Below, one piece after another: positions 44,108 to 53,200 of a stretch of 64,000 bases of DNA. Location of the stretch: positions 86,334 through 150,333 of the forward strand of contig NZ_JAUYTP010000030.1 of the NCBI RefSeq assembly GCF_030695125.1. Reading direction: 5' to 3'. The notes beneath the pieces are model-generated. The model made no database searches and was not told the origin of the DNA. It saw nothing but the letters and a program-made list of their open reading frames with translations. Source of the stretch: Allobosea sp. Its GTDB lineage: Bacteria > Pseudomonadota > Alphaproteobacteria > Rhizobiales > Beijerinckiaceae. The position numbers and the translations under genes are program-made. The stretch's first letter is position 1, and each line of letters starts with the position of its first letter.

Positions 44108-44374
44108 TCAGTGGACGCTCACCATCCGCAGATCATGTTCCCACGCATTGGCGGTGGCGGCCTCGCGCGAATCCGTCACCAGGATCGGCGCGCCATCGGC
44201 CGAGAGCAGCGCGAAGAGCTGCAGGCCCGACTGGATCTCCGGCGCCTGCGGGAAGATTCGCAGCAGCTCGTCGGAGGTCATCGACTTGAGATAGGCGACC
44301 TCGCCGGTTCCCAAAGCCGCGAACTCGGCCGGGGTCAGGGGGTTCGTCTGGATCATCGTCCTGTCTTCGTTCAT
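44108..44374 (-). CDS. DUF1150 family protein
   Basis: An 88-residue DUF1150 protein: PLTPAEFAALGTGEVAYLK, then a strand-rich middle (IQSGLQLFALLSADGAPIL) and ending ANAWEHDLRMVSVH. The family is small, alphaproteobacterial and often encoded beside small heat-shock proteins, as here (107 bases downstream of hsp20, same strand). The ATG at 44374 follows a strong AAGGAGGG. Function unknown; the pairing suggests a stress role. Confidence 0.9.
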   Translation of the reverse strand: MNEDRTMIQTNPLTPAEFAALGTGEVAYLKSMTSDELLRIFPQAPEIQSGLQLFALLSADGAPILVTDSREAATANAWEHDLRMVSVH

Positions 44375-44481
44375 CGCGCCCTCCTTCAGAGCAGTGCGAG
44401 TGCGGTTACAAAAATACGCCTTGAAAGATGAACGGATGCAAAAACCGCGCTTGCATCCCCCACGAATTCGACCGGGCCTGA

Positions 44482-44919
44482 TTAAGCAGGCTCGTCCCGG
44501 CTGACGATATCGATACGCCGGATCAGCCTCTCCGGTTCCGGACGGACCAGATCGATCGCCAGCAGGCCGTTGGCCAGATCGGCCCCCATCACCTGCATGC
44601 CCTCCGCCAGGAGGAAGCTACGCTGGAACTGCCGCGCCGCGATACCGCGATGGAGGAATTGCCTCGTCTTGTCGTCGATCTGGCGACCGCGCACGGTCAA
44701 CTGGTTCTCTTCGAGGGTGATTTCCAACTGATCGCGCGAGAAGCCGGCGACCGCAAGGGTGATGCGAAGCCGGTCCGGCTCCGCTTCGGACCGTGCGAGT
44801 CGCTCGATATTGTAGGGCGGGTAGCCCTCACTGGCGCCTTTGGCGACCCGATCCAGGGCCCGTTCGATATCGTCGAAACCCAAAAGAAACGGATGGGACA
44901 GACTGGGCGTGCGTGTCAT
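44482..44919 (-). CDS. Small heat-shock protein, Hsp20/alpha-crystallin family
   Basis: A 145-residue Hsp20. ATP-independent holdase that binds unfolding proteins for later refolding by DnaK/ClpB. The N-terminus begins HPFLLGFDDIERALDR, the alpha-crystallin domain runs about residues 37-130 (YNIERLARSEAEPDRLRITL ... GIAARQFQRSFLLAEGMQV), and a C-terminal I-x-I motif occurs in RRIDIVSR. The AxxLxNGLL segment is present as ADLANGLLAIDL. It is the first gene of an hsp20-DUF1150 pair. I did not identify a ROSE-type thermosensor in the leader. Confidence 0.95.
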   Translation of the reverse strand: MTRTPSLSHPFLLGFDDIERALDRVAKGASEGYPPYNIERLARSEAEPDRLRITLAVAGFSRDQLEITLEENQLTVRGRQIDDKTRQFLHRGIAARQFQRSFLLAEGMQVMGADLANGLLAIDLVRPEPERLIRRIDIVSRDEPA

Positions 44920-45117
44920 TCCCCGGGCCTTGCGTCACGGTGCCGAAGCCCCCGAAGGGCGCCCCGATCGACCGGGGCCCGACACTCCGGCACCCCGCGA
45001 GCCAGAGGCGAAGCCCTCCTGCTCATCCTGGATATGGCGATCGCGCCAGCGGCTTCAAGGGCGCCGCCGGCGCCCTCGACGCTGCGAAGCTGCGACATTT
45101 CGCGGTGCGGGAACGGG

Positions 45118-45194
45118 TGGTACAGCCACCCCGGCTTGAACGGGGGACCTCTAGATCCACAATCTAGCGCTCTAACCAACTGAGCTATGGCTGC
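45118..45194 (-). tRNA. tRNA-His (anticodon GTG)
   Basis: A 77-base tRNA including an encoded 3' CCA. Acceptor strands GCAGCCA / TGGCTGT (with a G1-T72 wobble), D stem GCTC/GAGC, anticodon stem CTAGA/TCTAG with loop TTGTGGA (anticodon GTG), variable loop AGGTC, and T stem CCCCG/CGGGG with loop TTCAAGC. The discriminator (position 73) is A, not the C that normally pairs with G-1 in tRNA-His. This is the departure known from a large alphaproteobacterial clade. The base at -1 in the gene happens to be G, but it cannot pair with A73. Confidence 0.97.
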
Positions 45195-45263
45195 CCGCAC
45201 CCGGCGGTTGGCGATCGGTCGCTTTCGCGAGATCGGCGGCGGCGCGGAACCTAGAACCGACGC

Positions 45264-45296
45264 CCCGCGATTGCAACCCGCCAATCGCGGGTTTTT
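45264..45296 (+). terminator. Hairpin with T-tract on the plus strand, between tRNA-His and a phasin gene
   Basis: A ten-base perfect stem, CCCGCGATTG / CAATCGCGGG, with an eight-base loop and then TTTTT on the plus strand. No plus-strand gene lies upstream, so it is not an ordinary gene terminator. It may stop antisense transcription into the phasin gene or stabilise the phasin mRNA 3' end. Confidence 0.45.
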
Positions 45297-45345
45297 CCAG
45301 TTATGACGTGGGTCGCCCCGCGACGACGCCTCGCACTGGCCGCTT

Positions 45346-46293
45346 TCAGGCCTTGTCCGCGTCCGTGTCGGCCTTCTGGCCCATGGCCATGCCGGCGATC
45401 CGGGCCAATTCCTTGAGATGCTGCGAATAGGATTCGTAGGAGCGTCGCACGGCCTTGGCCTGCAGCGCCACCGCATCGGCGGCGCTGTCGGTGCGCGCCA
45501 GCGTCTCGACGTCGCTCAGCGTCGTCTTCAGCTCGGCGCAGGCGTGGTCCAGCATCTGCGCCTGGAGGGCGCCGAAGGCCTTCGCCATCGCCAGCGTCTG
45601 GGTCATGACCGTGGTCGAGGCGATGGCGGCGAATTCCGGCGGGCGCGGCAGCGGCGTCGCGCTCAGCGAGGGCGTCGGCTTGGGGCGCGGGGGCTCGGCC
45701 AGCTTGGTCACGGCCTCGGCGAGCGCCTCGGCCGCCTTGGCTGGGGCAGCCACGGCCTTCGCGACCGCGTCGACGGCGGCCGGCACCGGGGCCTGAGCGA
45801 CGGGCGGCTTGACGTCGGAAGGCTTGGCGACGGGCGGCTTGGCGACGGCAGGCATGACCGCGGCGGGCTTCGAGACCGCAGCCGATGTCGAGGCCGCGGC
45901 GGCCTTGGCCATCGCGGGCGTCGGGGCGGGCTTTTCGACGCGCAGCTTGGTCGATGCGATCTGCACGGCAGGCTTGGGCTTGAAGGCCCGGGCGGCCGGT
46001 GCAGCCGGCGTCTTGGCTACGGGCGTCTTGGCAACCTGAGGCTTGGCCGCGACCGCCTCGATCGCGGGCGGCTTCGTCTCGGCAGCGGCCTTGACGGTGG
46101 GTTGCGGCGCCTGCGGGGCCGGCGCCTTCACCGGCGCGGCGGCGACGGGCTTGGCGGCGACGGGTTTGGCGGCGACGGGTTTGGCGGGTTCGGGCTTGGC
46201 GGCTTCGGGCGGGAGGGGGCCCGACAGAGCCTTGACAGGCGACAGGCTGACCGGGGCCTTCGACTTGGTCCGGGTCGGGGCAGGCTTGACCAT
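45346..46293 (-). CDS. Phasin-domain protein with N-terminal AKP-repeat region
   Basis: A 315-residue protein. Residues 1-205 are low-complexity and rich in Ala, Pro and Lys, with repeats such as KPVAAKPVAAKPVAA near residue 38 and further VAKP units. The last 100 residues form a phasin-like helical domain (TQTLAMAKAFGALQAQMLDH ... AVRRSYESYSQHLKELARIA). Phasins coat polyhydroxyalkanoate granules. Lys/Pro/Ala repeats resemble the DNA-binding tail of Pseudomonas PhaF, but here they are N-terminal. A role tethering granules to the nucleoid is inference. GAAGGAGAA precedes the start. It lies 168 bases downstream of a standard phasin gene. Confidence 0.8.
   Translation of the reverse strand: MVKPAPTRTKSKAPVSLSPVKALSGPLPPEAAKPEPAKPVAAKPVAAKPVAAAPVKAPAPQAPQPTVKAAAETKPPAIEAVAAKPQVAKTPVAKTPAAPAARAFKPKPAVQIASTKLRVEKPAPTPAMAKAAAASTSAAVSKPAAVMPAVAKPPVAKPSDVKPPVAQAPVPAAVDAVAKAVAAPAKAAEALAEAVTKLAEPPRPKPTPSLSATPLPRPPEFAAIASTTVMTQTLAMAKAFGALQAQMLDHACAELKTTLSDVETLARTDSAADAVALQAKAVRRSYESYSQHLKELARIAGMAMGQKADTDADKA
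46138..46210. repeat. In-gene 15-base tandem repeat encoding AKPVA units
   Basis: Five near-identical 15-base units (GGCGGCGACGGGTTT on the plus strand), each encoding one five-residue repeat of the AKP-rich phasin. Slippage would alter repeat number in frame. Confidence 0.8.
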
Positions 46294-46461
46294 CGCGATT
46301 CTCCTTCGGCGCGGGACACGGCCGGCCGGGACTGGGCCCGGCCTTCCGATCGTTTCATGTCGCCCCGGGGCTGCCGGGATGATCAGTTCGGCGCAGTCAG
46401 CGGGCGGGCCGTCTCACAGCGGCTCAGCCCGTTTCGGCTCAGGGGTAGCCTCTCCGGAGAC

Positions 46462-46857
46462 TTACTTGGGCTTGGCGGCCTTGGTGATGGTCTCGGCCGC
46501 CTTGGTGGCGACGTCCTGGGCCGCGGCGCCCATTTCCTTGAACTGGGACTGAAGCGCCTCCATCTGCGCCTTCATGAATTCGGACTGATGCGCCATCACT
46601 TCGGTCAAATCCTTCGACTTGACGAGCTTCTGGGCGAGTTCGAAAGCCGCCGAGACATTGTTCTCGGCATAGCCGATGGCCTTGCGGGCGACATCATGCG
46701 TGTTGAGGCGGGCGCTCTCGGCGGAAACCTGGGCGGTGTCGACGGCCTTGGTGGCCGCGCCGATGAAGCCGTCGAAAGCCTTGCGGGCCTGCTCGACGCT
46801 GCGCTCGGCGAATTCACGCATTTCGGCGGGCACTTCATAGGGGGTCTTGGGGGTCAT
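46462..46857 (-). CDS. Phasin family protein
   Basis: A 131-residue phasin. It begins MTPKTPYEVPAEMREFAERS, has the amphipathic KAFDGFIGAATKAVDTA helix and the NNVSAAFELAQKLVKSKDLT segment typical of rhizobial phasins, and ends in a Lys/Ala-rich tail (AAETITKAAKPK). It coats the surface of polyhydroxyalkanoate granules and controls their size. A strong AGGAGG precedes the start. The upstream region holds a TGC-rich palindrome that could be a PhaR operator. The second, AKP-repeat phasin gene lies downstream on the same strand. Confidence 0.92.
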   Translation of the reverse strand: MTPKTPYEVPAEMREFAERSVEQARKAFDGFIGAATKAVDTAQVSAESARLNTHDVARKAIGYAENNVSAAFELAQKLVKSKDLTEVMAHQSEFMKAQMEALQSQFKEMGAAAQDVATKAAETITKAAKPK

Positions 46858-46933
46858 CGGGTCGTCCTCCTGGTTGGCCGGTCTTGCTGATCGTCCGCCC
46901 AGCCGCCCGAGGCGACTGTGCAGCGCTCCATTA

Positions 46934-46946
46934 TTGTGCAGTGCAA
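46934..46946. promoter_or_regulatory. Possible PhaR-type operator upstream of the phasin gene
   Basis: TTGTGCAGTGCAA, an imperfect palindrome built on TGC/GCA, 77 bases before the phasin start in an AT-richer patch (with a further TGTGCAG about 20 bases away). PhaR repressors of alphaproteobacteria recognise TGC-rich sites near phasin genes; the match is by eye only. Confidence 0.35.
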
Positions 46947-47122
46947 TATCATTAATGCGCCGTCATGACAATCAGGAGCAGCCGGGCGCGCCGTTAACGT
47001 TGTTTCGATGCGGGCGGGGACAGCCCGGCCCGCCGCATGGTGTTGCATCGATTTGGCCGCTATTAAAGATTTGTTAGCCATATGAGCGCGGCCATGGTGG
47101 CGGAAAGCAAGAGCACACAGGC

Positions 47123-50100
47123 ATGAGCGAAGCCGGACAGAATTGGGCGCGGCTGGGCGCGGCGGCGACGCGGGATGACAATCTCGCGTCCTTCGCAGCC
47201 GGCGGCGCGCTGCTGCTCTGGGACCCGATGGCGCAAGCGCCGGGCTTCGTCAACGCCGCCGGCCAGGCCTTGCTCGCCGGCGCCACCATCCTCCCCGCCG
47301 CGACACGGCAGCGCCTGACGCTGCTCGCCGGCGGTCTCGCCTCCCGCGACGGCGTCCGGCTCGAGCGGCTGCGACTGACGTCGGGCTTTGCGGCGACGCT
47401 GGTGACCTGCGGCTGCAAGCTGATCGTCGATGGCGCGGGCGAGCCGGTGCTGGCGGTCGCGGTGCAGGCGTCGGAACTGCGCCGGCTCGGCGTGGTCGTC
47501 GCGCCCGACGAAGCCCCCCCGGAGACGGCACCGGAGCCTGCCGCCGCAGCGCCCGAGATGGCGCCCTCCCCCGTGGCACCGCCGCCTCCCGCCCGCGCGA
47601 TCCGGTTTCTCTGGCAGAGCGACGCGCAAGCGCGACTGACCAGCCTCTCGCCCAACATCGCCGATCTCGTCGGCCTCGAGGCTGCGGCCGGCCTCACCGG
47701 CCGCCTCTGGGCCGATTTGATCGGCCCCGTGGTGCAGGACCGCAGCGGCGATCTGCTCGCGCGGCTGACCGGCACCGCGACCTGGAGCGGCCATGAGGTG
47801 CTCTGGCGCCTGGCGACGCCGGGCGAAGGCGCCCGCGTCGAATTGTCGGGCGTGCCCGTGCTGGATGCGGCGCGGCAGGTTACCGGCTTCCGCGGTTTTG
47901 GACTGGCGCGCCCCGGCGCAACAGAGGTCTTCGCCCTGCCCGCCCCCGTCTCGATCGACATGGCCGACACGACCCCGGACCCCGAACCGGACGCTTTGCC
48001 GGCGACGGCCGAGGCGAAGTTCGAGACGGACGTCGATCCCGTCGATTCGGTCGCTGAAGCCAACGCGGAGGCCACAGAGGCTCTCGCAGAGACGGCTCTG
48101 ATCGAAGCGCCGGATGCGCCCGTGGTCGCTTCGGCGCGGGATGAAGTGGCGGACGAGATCCCGCCGGCCGAGCCGACGCTGGAGTCGGTCGCCGAGATCG
48201 AAGCCGGTCCCGAGGAAGAGCCCGCACCCGCGTCCGAGCCCGCAGTCGAACCCACCGTGGCGGCCGACGCCGCAGAGACGCTGCCCGATTCGGCTCAGGC
48301 CGGGCCGCCGGAGCCCGCCATCGCGGCTCCCAAGGCGGCGGCCGGCAATATCGTGCCGCTGCGCAACGGGCATCTGGCGGCGGTGCGGCCGATCATCGAG
48401 CCCTCGAAGCCCAATCTGAGCTCGGCCGAGCGCAATGCCTTCCGCGAGATCGCCAAGGCGCTGGGCGCGCGCATCGCCGGCGACGAGGAGCCGACCGCGC
48501 CACGGCTGCCGCCAGCCGCCCCGCTGCGTCTCAAAGACGACGAGTTGTCACCGTCCCCCGTCCCGGCCGACGCCGAAGCGACGCCGGCGCGCCCGCGCCT
48601 GCCAAACTCCCATGCCGACGTGCTCGACAAGCTGCCGATCGCGGTGCTGGTCAACCGCGACGACGAGGCGCTCTACGCCAACCGCACGATGCTCGACCTG
48701 CTCGACTATGCCGATCTCGACGATCTGGCGTCCGGGGGCGGCGTCAGCCGGCTGATCAAGGAGGCGACCCGCACCGATGGCGGCGCGATGATCCTGATCG
48801 ACCGGCTCGGCCATCTCGTCAGCGTCCATGCGGTGCTCTCCAGCGTGGCGTGGCAGGGCGAGCCGGCGACGCTGATGGCCTTCCGCCACCCCAATGGCGG
48901 CGGCGAGGTCAAGGTGCTGACGCCGGAGGAGGCCGAAGAGGCCGAGATGGCGGCGGAGTTCGAGGCGGAGGCCTCAGAGAGCGCCGCCCGCGTCGAGGCG
49001 CTGCGGCTCGACGCCGATGTCCGCGATGCGCGCATCGCCGAGCTCGTGGCGATGCTCGACACCGCGACCGACGGCGTCGTCACGGTGGACGAGCGCGGCC
49101 GCGTGCTCTCCCTCAACAAGACCGCAGAGGCGCTGTTCGGCTATGACCAGCGCGAGGTCACCGGCGAGTTGTTCACGCTGTTGTTCTCGGCCGAGAGCCA
49201 CGCCCCGGCGCTGGATTATCTCGAAGGGCTCAAGGGCGGCGGCGTCGCCTCGGTGATGAATGACGGGCGCGAGGTCGTCGGCCGCGTGCGCCAGGGCGGC
49301 AAGATCCCGCTGTTCATGACGATGGGCCAGATCGCGGAGGGCACGGAGCGGCGCTTCTGCGCCGTTCTGCGCGACATCACCGCCTGGAAGAAGACCGAGG
49401 GCGAACTCGTCGAGGCGCGCAAGGCGGCCGAGAAGGCCAGCGCCCAGAAATCCGACGTGCTCGCCAAGATCAGCCACGAGATCCGCACGCCGCTGAACGC
49501 GATCATCGGCTTTGCCGAGGTGATGGCGGAGGAGCGTTTCGGGCCGATCGCCAATGAGCGCTACAAGGAATATCTGCGCGACATCCACCAGTCGGGCGGC
49601 TACGTCATCAGCCTCGTCAACGATCTGCTCGACCTCGCCAAGATCGAGGCCGGCAAGCTCGATCTCGACTTCGTCAGCGTCAATCTCAACGAGATCGCGC
49701 TGTCGACCGTCAATCTGCTGCAGCCGGAGGCGCAGCGCGGCCGCGTCGTGCTGCGCTCAGGCCTCTCGCCCAAGCTGCCGCCGGTCGTCGCCGACCAGCG
49801 CTCGATCCGCCAGATCGTGATCAACCTGCTCTCCAACGCGGTGAAGTTCACCGATGCGGGCGGGCAGGTGATCATCTCGACGGCGCTCGGCGACCAGGGC
49901 GAGGCGATCCTGCGGGTGCGCGATACCGGCATCGGCATGGACGACAAGGAGATCGCACTGGCGCTGGAGCCCTTCCGCCAGGTGCCGACGACGCGCCGCG
50001 CCGGCGGCACGGGCTTAGGCCTGCCGCTGACCAAGGCGCTGGTCGAGGCCAACCGCGCCGCGATGTCGATCACCTCCGTCAAGAAGGAGGGCACGCTGGT

Positions 50101-50140
50101 CGAGATCACCTTCCCGCCGCAGCGGGTGCTGGCGGGGTAG
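47123..50140 (+). CDS. PdhS-like PAS sensor histidine kinase
   Basis: A 1005-residue soluble-looking kinase. A long N-terminal region of about 625 residues (a sensor-like segment, then acidic Pro/Ala-rich linkers near 125-160 and 280-400) precedes two PAS-like domains (about 495-600 and 640-755). HisKA follows with His785 in KISHEIRTPLNAIIGF, then HATPase_c with NLLSNAVKF, DTGIGMDDKEI and GTGLGLPL. The stretch AEVMAEERFGPIANERYKEY after the H-box is characteristic of PdhS-type kinases, which phosphorylate DivK and sit at the old pole in Brucella and relatives. No membrane helix is seen. The orthology is a strong inference from architecture and motif. Confidence 0.88.
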   Translation: MSEAGQNWARLGAAATRDDNLASFAAGGALLLWDPMAQAPGFVNAAGQALLAGATILPAATRQRLTLLAGGLASRDGVRLERLRLTSGFAATLVTCGCKLIVDGAGEPVLAVAVQASELRRLGVVVAPDEAPPETAPEPAAAAPEMAPSPVAPPPPARAIRFLWQSDAQARLTSLSPNIADLVGLEAAAGLTGRLWADLIGPVVQDRSGDLLARLTGTATWSGHEVLWRLATPGEGARVELSGVPVLDAARQVTGFRGFGLARPGATEVFALPAPVSIDMADTTPDPEPDALPATAEAKFETDVDPVDSVAEANAEATEALAETALIEAPDAPVVASARDEVADEIPPAEPTLESVAEIEAGPEEEPAPASEPAVEPTVAADAAETLPDSAQAGPPEPAIAAPKAAAGNIVPLRNGHLAAVRPIIEPSKPNLSSAERNAFREIAKALGARIAGDEEPTAPRLPPAAPLRLKDDELSPSPVPADAEATPARPRLPNSHADVLDKLPIAVLVNRDDEALYANRTMLDLLDYADLDDLASGGGVSRLIKEATRTDGGAMILIDRLGHLVSVHAVLSSVAWQGEPATLMAFRHPNGGGEVKVLTPEEAEEAEMAAEFEAEASESAARVEALRLDADVRDARIAELVAMLDTATDGVVTVDERGRVLSLNKTAEALFGYDQREVTGELFTLLFSAESHAPALDYLEGLKGGGVASVMNDGREVVGRVRQGGKIPLFMTMGQIAEGTERRFCAVLRDITAWKKTEGELVEARKAAEKASAQKSDVLAKISHEIRTPLNAIIGFAEVMAEERFGPIANERYKEYLRDIHQSGGYVISLVNDLLDLAKIEAGKLDLDFVSVNLNEIALSTVNLLQPEAQRGRVVLRSGLSPKLPPVVADQRSIRQIVINLLSNAVKFTDAGGQVIISTALGDQGEAILRVRDTGIGMDDKEIALALEPFRQVPTTRRAGGTGLGLPLTKALVEANRAAMSITSVKKEGTLVEITFPPQRVLAG

Positions 50141-50203
50141 GCTGTGCGCTGAAGACAGGCTCGGGGAAGACGGCAGCTTCGCAGGCTGTCTCCTCGCCCC
50201 CGA

Positions 50204-53200
50204 TCATGCCCGGCGAAACGCGGCGCGTTGCAAACGCACTGGCCGGCTCGGGGACGCCCGGCTCCGGATCATCCACGGCACATGTTCGCCCGCGCCGGGC
50301 TTTGCATAGAAATAGCCCTGCCCGAAATCGCAGCCCGCTTCCCTGAGCCGCTCAGCCTGGCCAGCGTTTTCCACCCCCTCGGCGGTAATCTGGAGGCCCA
50401 TGTTGCGGCCGAGGCTGACAACCGCGGCCACGATCGCGGCATCGTCCTTGTCGGTTTCCAGATTCCTGACGAAGCTCTGGTCGATCTTGATGTGATCGAC
50501 GGGAAACTGCTTGAGGTGGGTCAGCGAGGCAAAGCCGGTGCCGAAATCGTCGAGTGCGATTGAAATGCCCGCCTTGTGGAACTCGCGCAGGATGGCCGCC
50601 GCTTCCTCGGTCTGGCGGCCCAGGAAGACCGTCTCCGTGACTTCGATCTCGAACCGGGAGGCCGGAACGTCGGCCTCCGCGAGAAGCGCGATGATCCTCG
50701 TCGCGAGCGTTCTGTCGGCGAAATCGGCGGAGGCGAGGTTGACGGCCACACGCCCGAATTCCAGGCCCTGGTCGAGCCAGGCGCGGATATCTGACGCCAC
50801 TTGCCCGATCATGCTCGTCGCCAGCGCCGCCGAAATGTCCTGATCATCGAATGCCGAACCGAAATAAGCGGGCGTCAGCAATCCAAGGGTGGGATGGCGC
50901 CACCGCGCGAGTGCCTCGAAGCCAATGATGGCGCCGGTCGCGAGCGACACTTTCGGCTGGTAGTGAGGCAGAAATTCCAGCGCCGCGAGGCCCTGGCGCA
51001 CTTCACGCAATATCGACACTCGACGTTCCATGACGTCGCGGGCGGCGCTCGTGTAGACGACTGCCCTGCTGCGGCCGCCCTCCTTGGCCCTGTAGAGCGC
51101 GATGTCGGCGTCCTTCATCAACTCGACGGCGTCGCGATGGTGTTCGGGGAACGCCGCCACGCCGATGCTCGCCTTCGTCGACAAGGCCCGTCCCTCGTAG
51201 TCGAACGTGGTTCGCAACGCCTCGACGATCCGGTCGGCGCAGGCCGCGATGTCGGCCAGCCCGGAATGCTCGACCAGGACAACGGCAAACTCGTCTCCGC
51301 CGACACGGGCAACCGTTCCGCGGTCGCCGACCAGGCGCGTCAACCTTGCCGCCGTTTCGGCCAGGAGCTTGTCGCCTGCGGCATGGCCCAGGGTGTCGTT
51401 GATGTCCTTGAAGTCATCGAGGTCGAGCAACAACAGGCCGACGCCCGTGCCTTCTGCCTCGGCGATCGCGAGCGCATCTTCCAACCGGGTCTGAAAGAGC
51501 GCCCGGTTTGCCAGCCCTGTCAGCGGATCATGGTTTGCCGTCTGCCAGATCGCGGCTTCCGTCGCCTTCCGATCCGAAATGTCGAAGGTTATGCCGATGA
51601 GGCGCTGCTTGTCTTTCCGCTCTGCCCTGAGTGCCAGCCAAATCTCGCGACCGTCCGGCGTGCGGTAGCGAACCTCGGCGCAATGCGTTCCATCGGTGAT
51701 GGCGGCGAGCCGAAGCAGATCCACCTTGTGCTGATCGTCGGGATGAACGCGCGCCGAGAACTGGGACGCCGGCCCCGAACCGATGCCCAGCAGCGCGAAC
51801 GCGTTGTCCGACCGGTCGACATGCGTCGTCGCGAGATCGACGTCCCAGGCGACCATGTTGCTCGCATGCAGCGCCAGGCGCAGGCGCTCCCCGCCGATTC
51901 GCACGGCGTCTTCGGCGATCTTGCGGGGGGTGATGTCCTGGAGCGTGCCGAGCATTCTGACGGGCCGGCTTTCGGCATCGTAGAGCGTCCGCCCACCGAC
52001 CTCGACCCAACGGGTCTCGCCGTCCGTGGCCCTGACAATGCGGAACGTCGCCGACACGGAGGGCACGCGCGTATCGCCATCCGGGTAGAAGGCGGCATCG
52101 ATCTGCGCCCTGTCCTCGGCATGAACGAGCGGCAGGAAGTCGTCCCGCTCGAGAGCCGCGCTCTCCGGCACCCCGAGAATGCGGCGAACCTCGGAGGACC
52201 ATTCGCGGTGACCGCTGGCGAAGTCGAGATCCCAGATGCCGAGGCCCGTCGCAGCCAGGGCCAACCGAAGCCGCTCTTCGCTGGTTCGCAGTGCGTCGCT
52301 GGCCCCGCGCGTTTCCGTCAGGTCCTGCAACGCGCCCACCATCCTGATCGGGCTGCCGGCGTCGTCCCTCACCAGATAGGCGCGATCGCGGACGTAAGCA
52401 TAATCGCCGTCACCGGTTCGCCAGCGATACTCGCCCTCCCAACGCTCCCCGTCCTGCCCGGCGACGAATTGCCGGATCTGGTCTTCGACGGCGGCTCGAT
52501 CCTCAGGGTGGACGCCCTCCAGCCATGTCGTCCCGGTCGCTGGTCCCTGAATGGCCCCGTAGCCGAAGATGCCCTGGAGGCTTTCGCCCCATTGCAGGCC
52601 GTCGGACGCAAAATCCCAGTCGTAGATTGCGTCCGATGTCGCATGCGCGGCCAGCCGGTAGCGCTGCTCGCTTTCGCGCAGACGCTCCTCCGCGATCCTG
52701 CGGTTGTTCTCTGCCGACTTCCGCGCGGTGATGTCGGCGAAGGTGCGCACCACCCCGCCATTGGCAAGCCGGTTCGTGCGCACTTCCAGCACGGTGCCGT
52801 TGGGCCTCCTGCGTTCATAGATCGAGGCCTCGATGTTGTTGCCTTCATGCCGGATGGCATGCACCAGCGAGGGGTCGGATTCGGCGAATTCTCCTTGCTG
52901 GATCTGCCATCGCTTGACCTCTTCGAACTTCGGCACCGACCGCATCATCTCGGACGGCAACCCGAGCAGGTCGATCGCCCGCTGATTGCAGACGACCACG
53001 TCACCGCTCTGATCGACCATCAGGATGCCCTGGTCGACATTCTCCAGGGTGCCGTTGAGCAGGGCTGTGTTCTCGGCCAGCGCCTTGTTCGAGCGGCGCA
53101 GCTGGAGTTCGCGCATGACCGCCCGCGCAAGAGCCAGCAACGTGTTCGATTGCGCCTCGGTCAATCCGTCCGGTCGCGGCACGACATCGCAGACGCAGAC

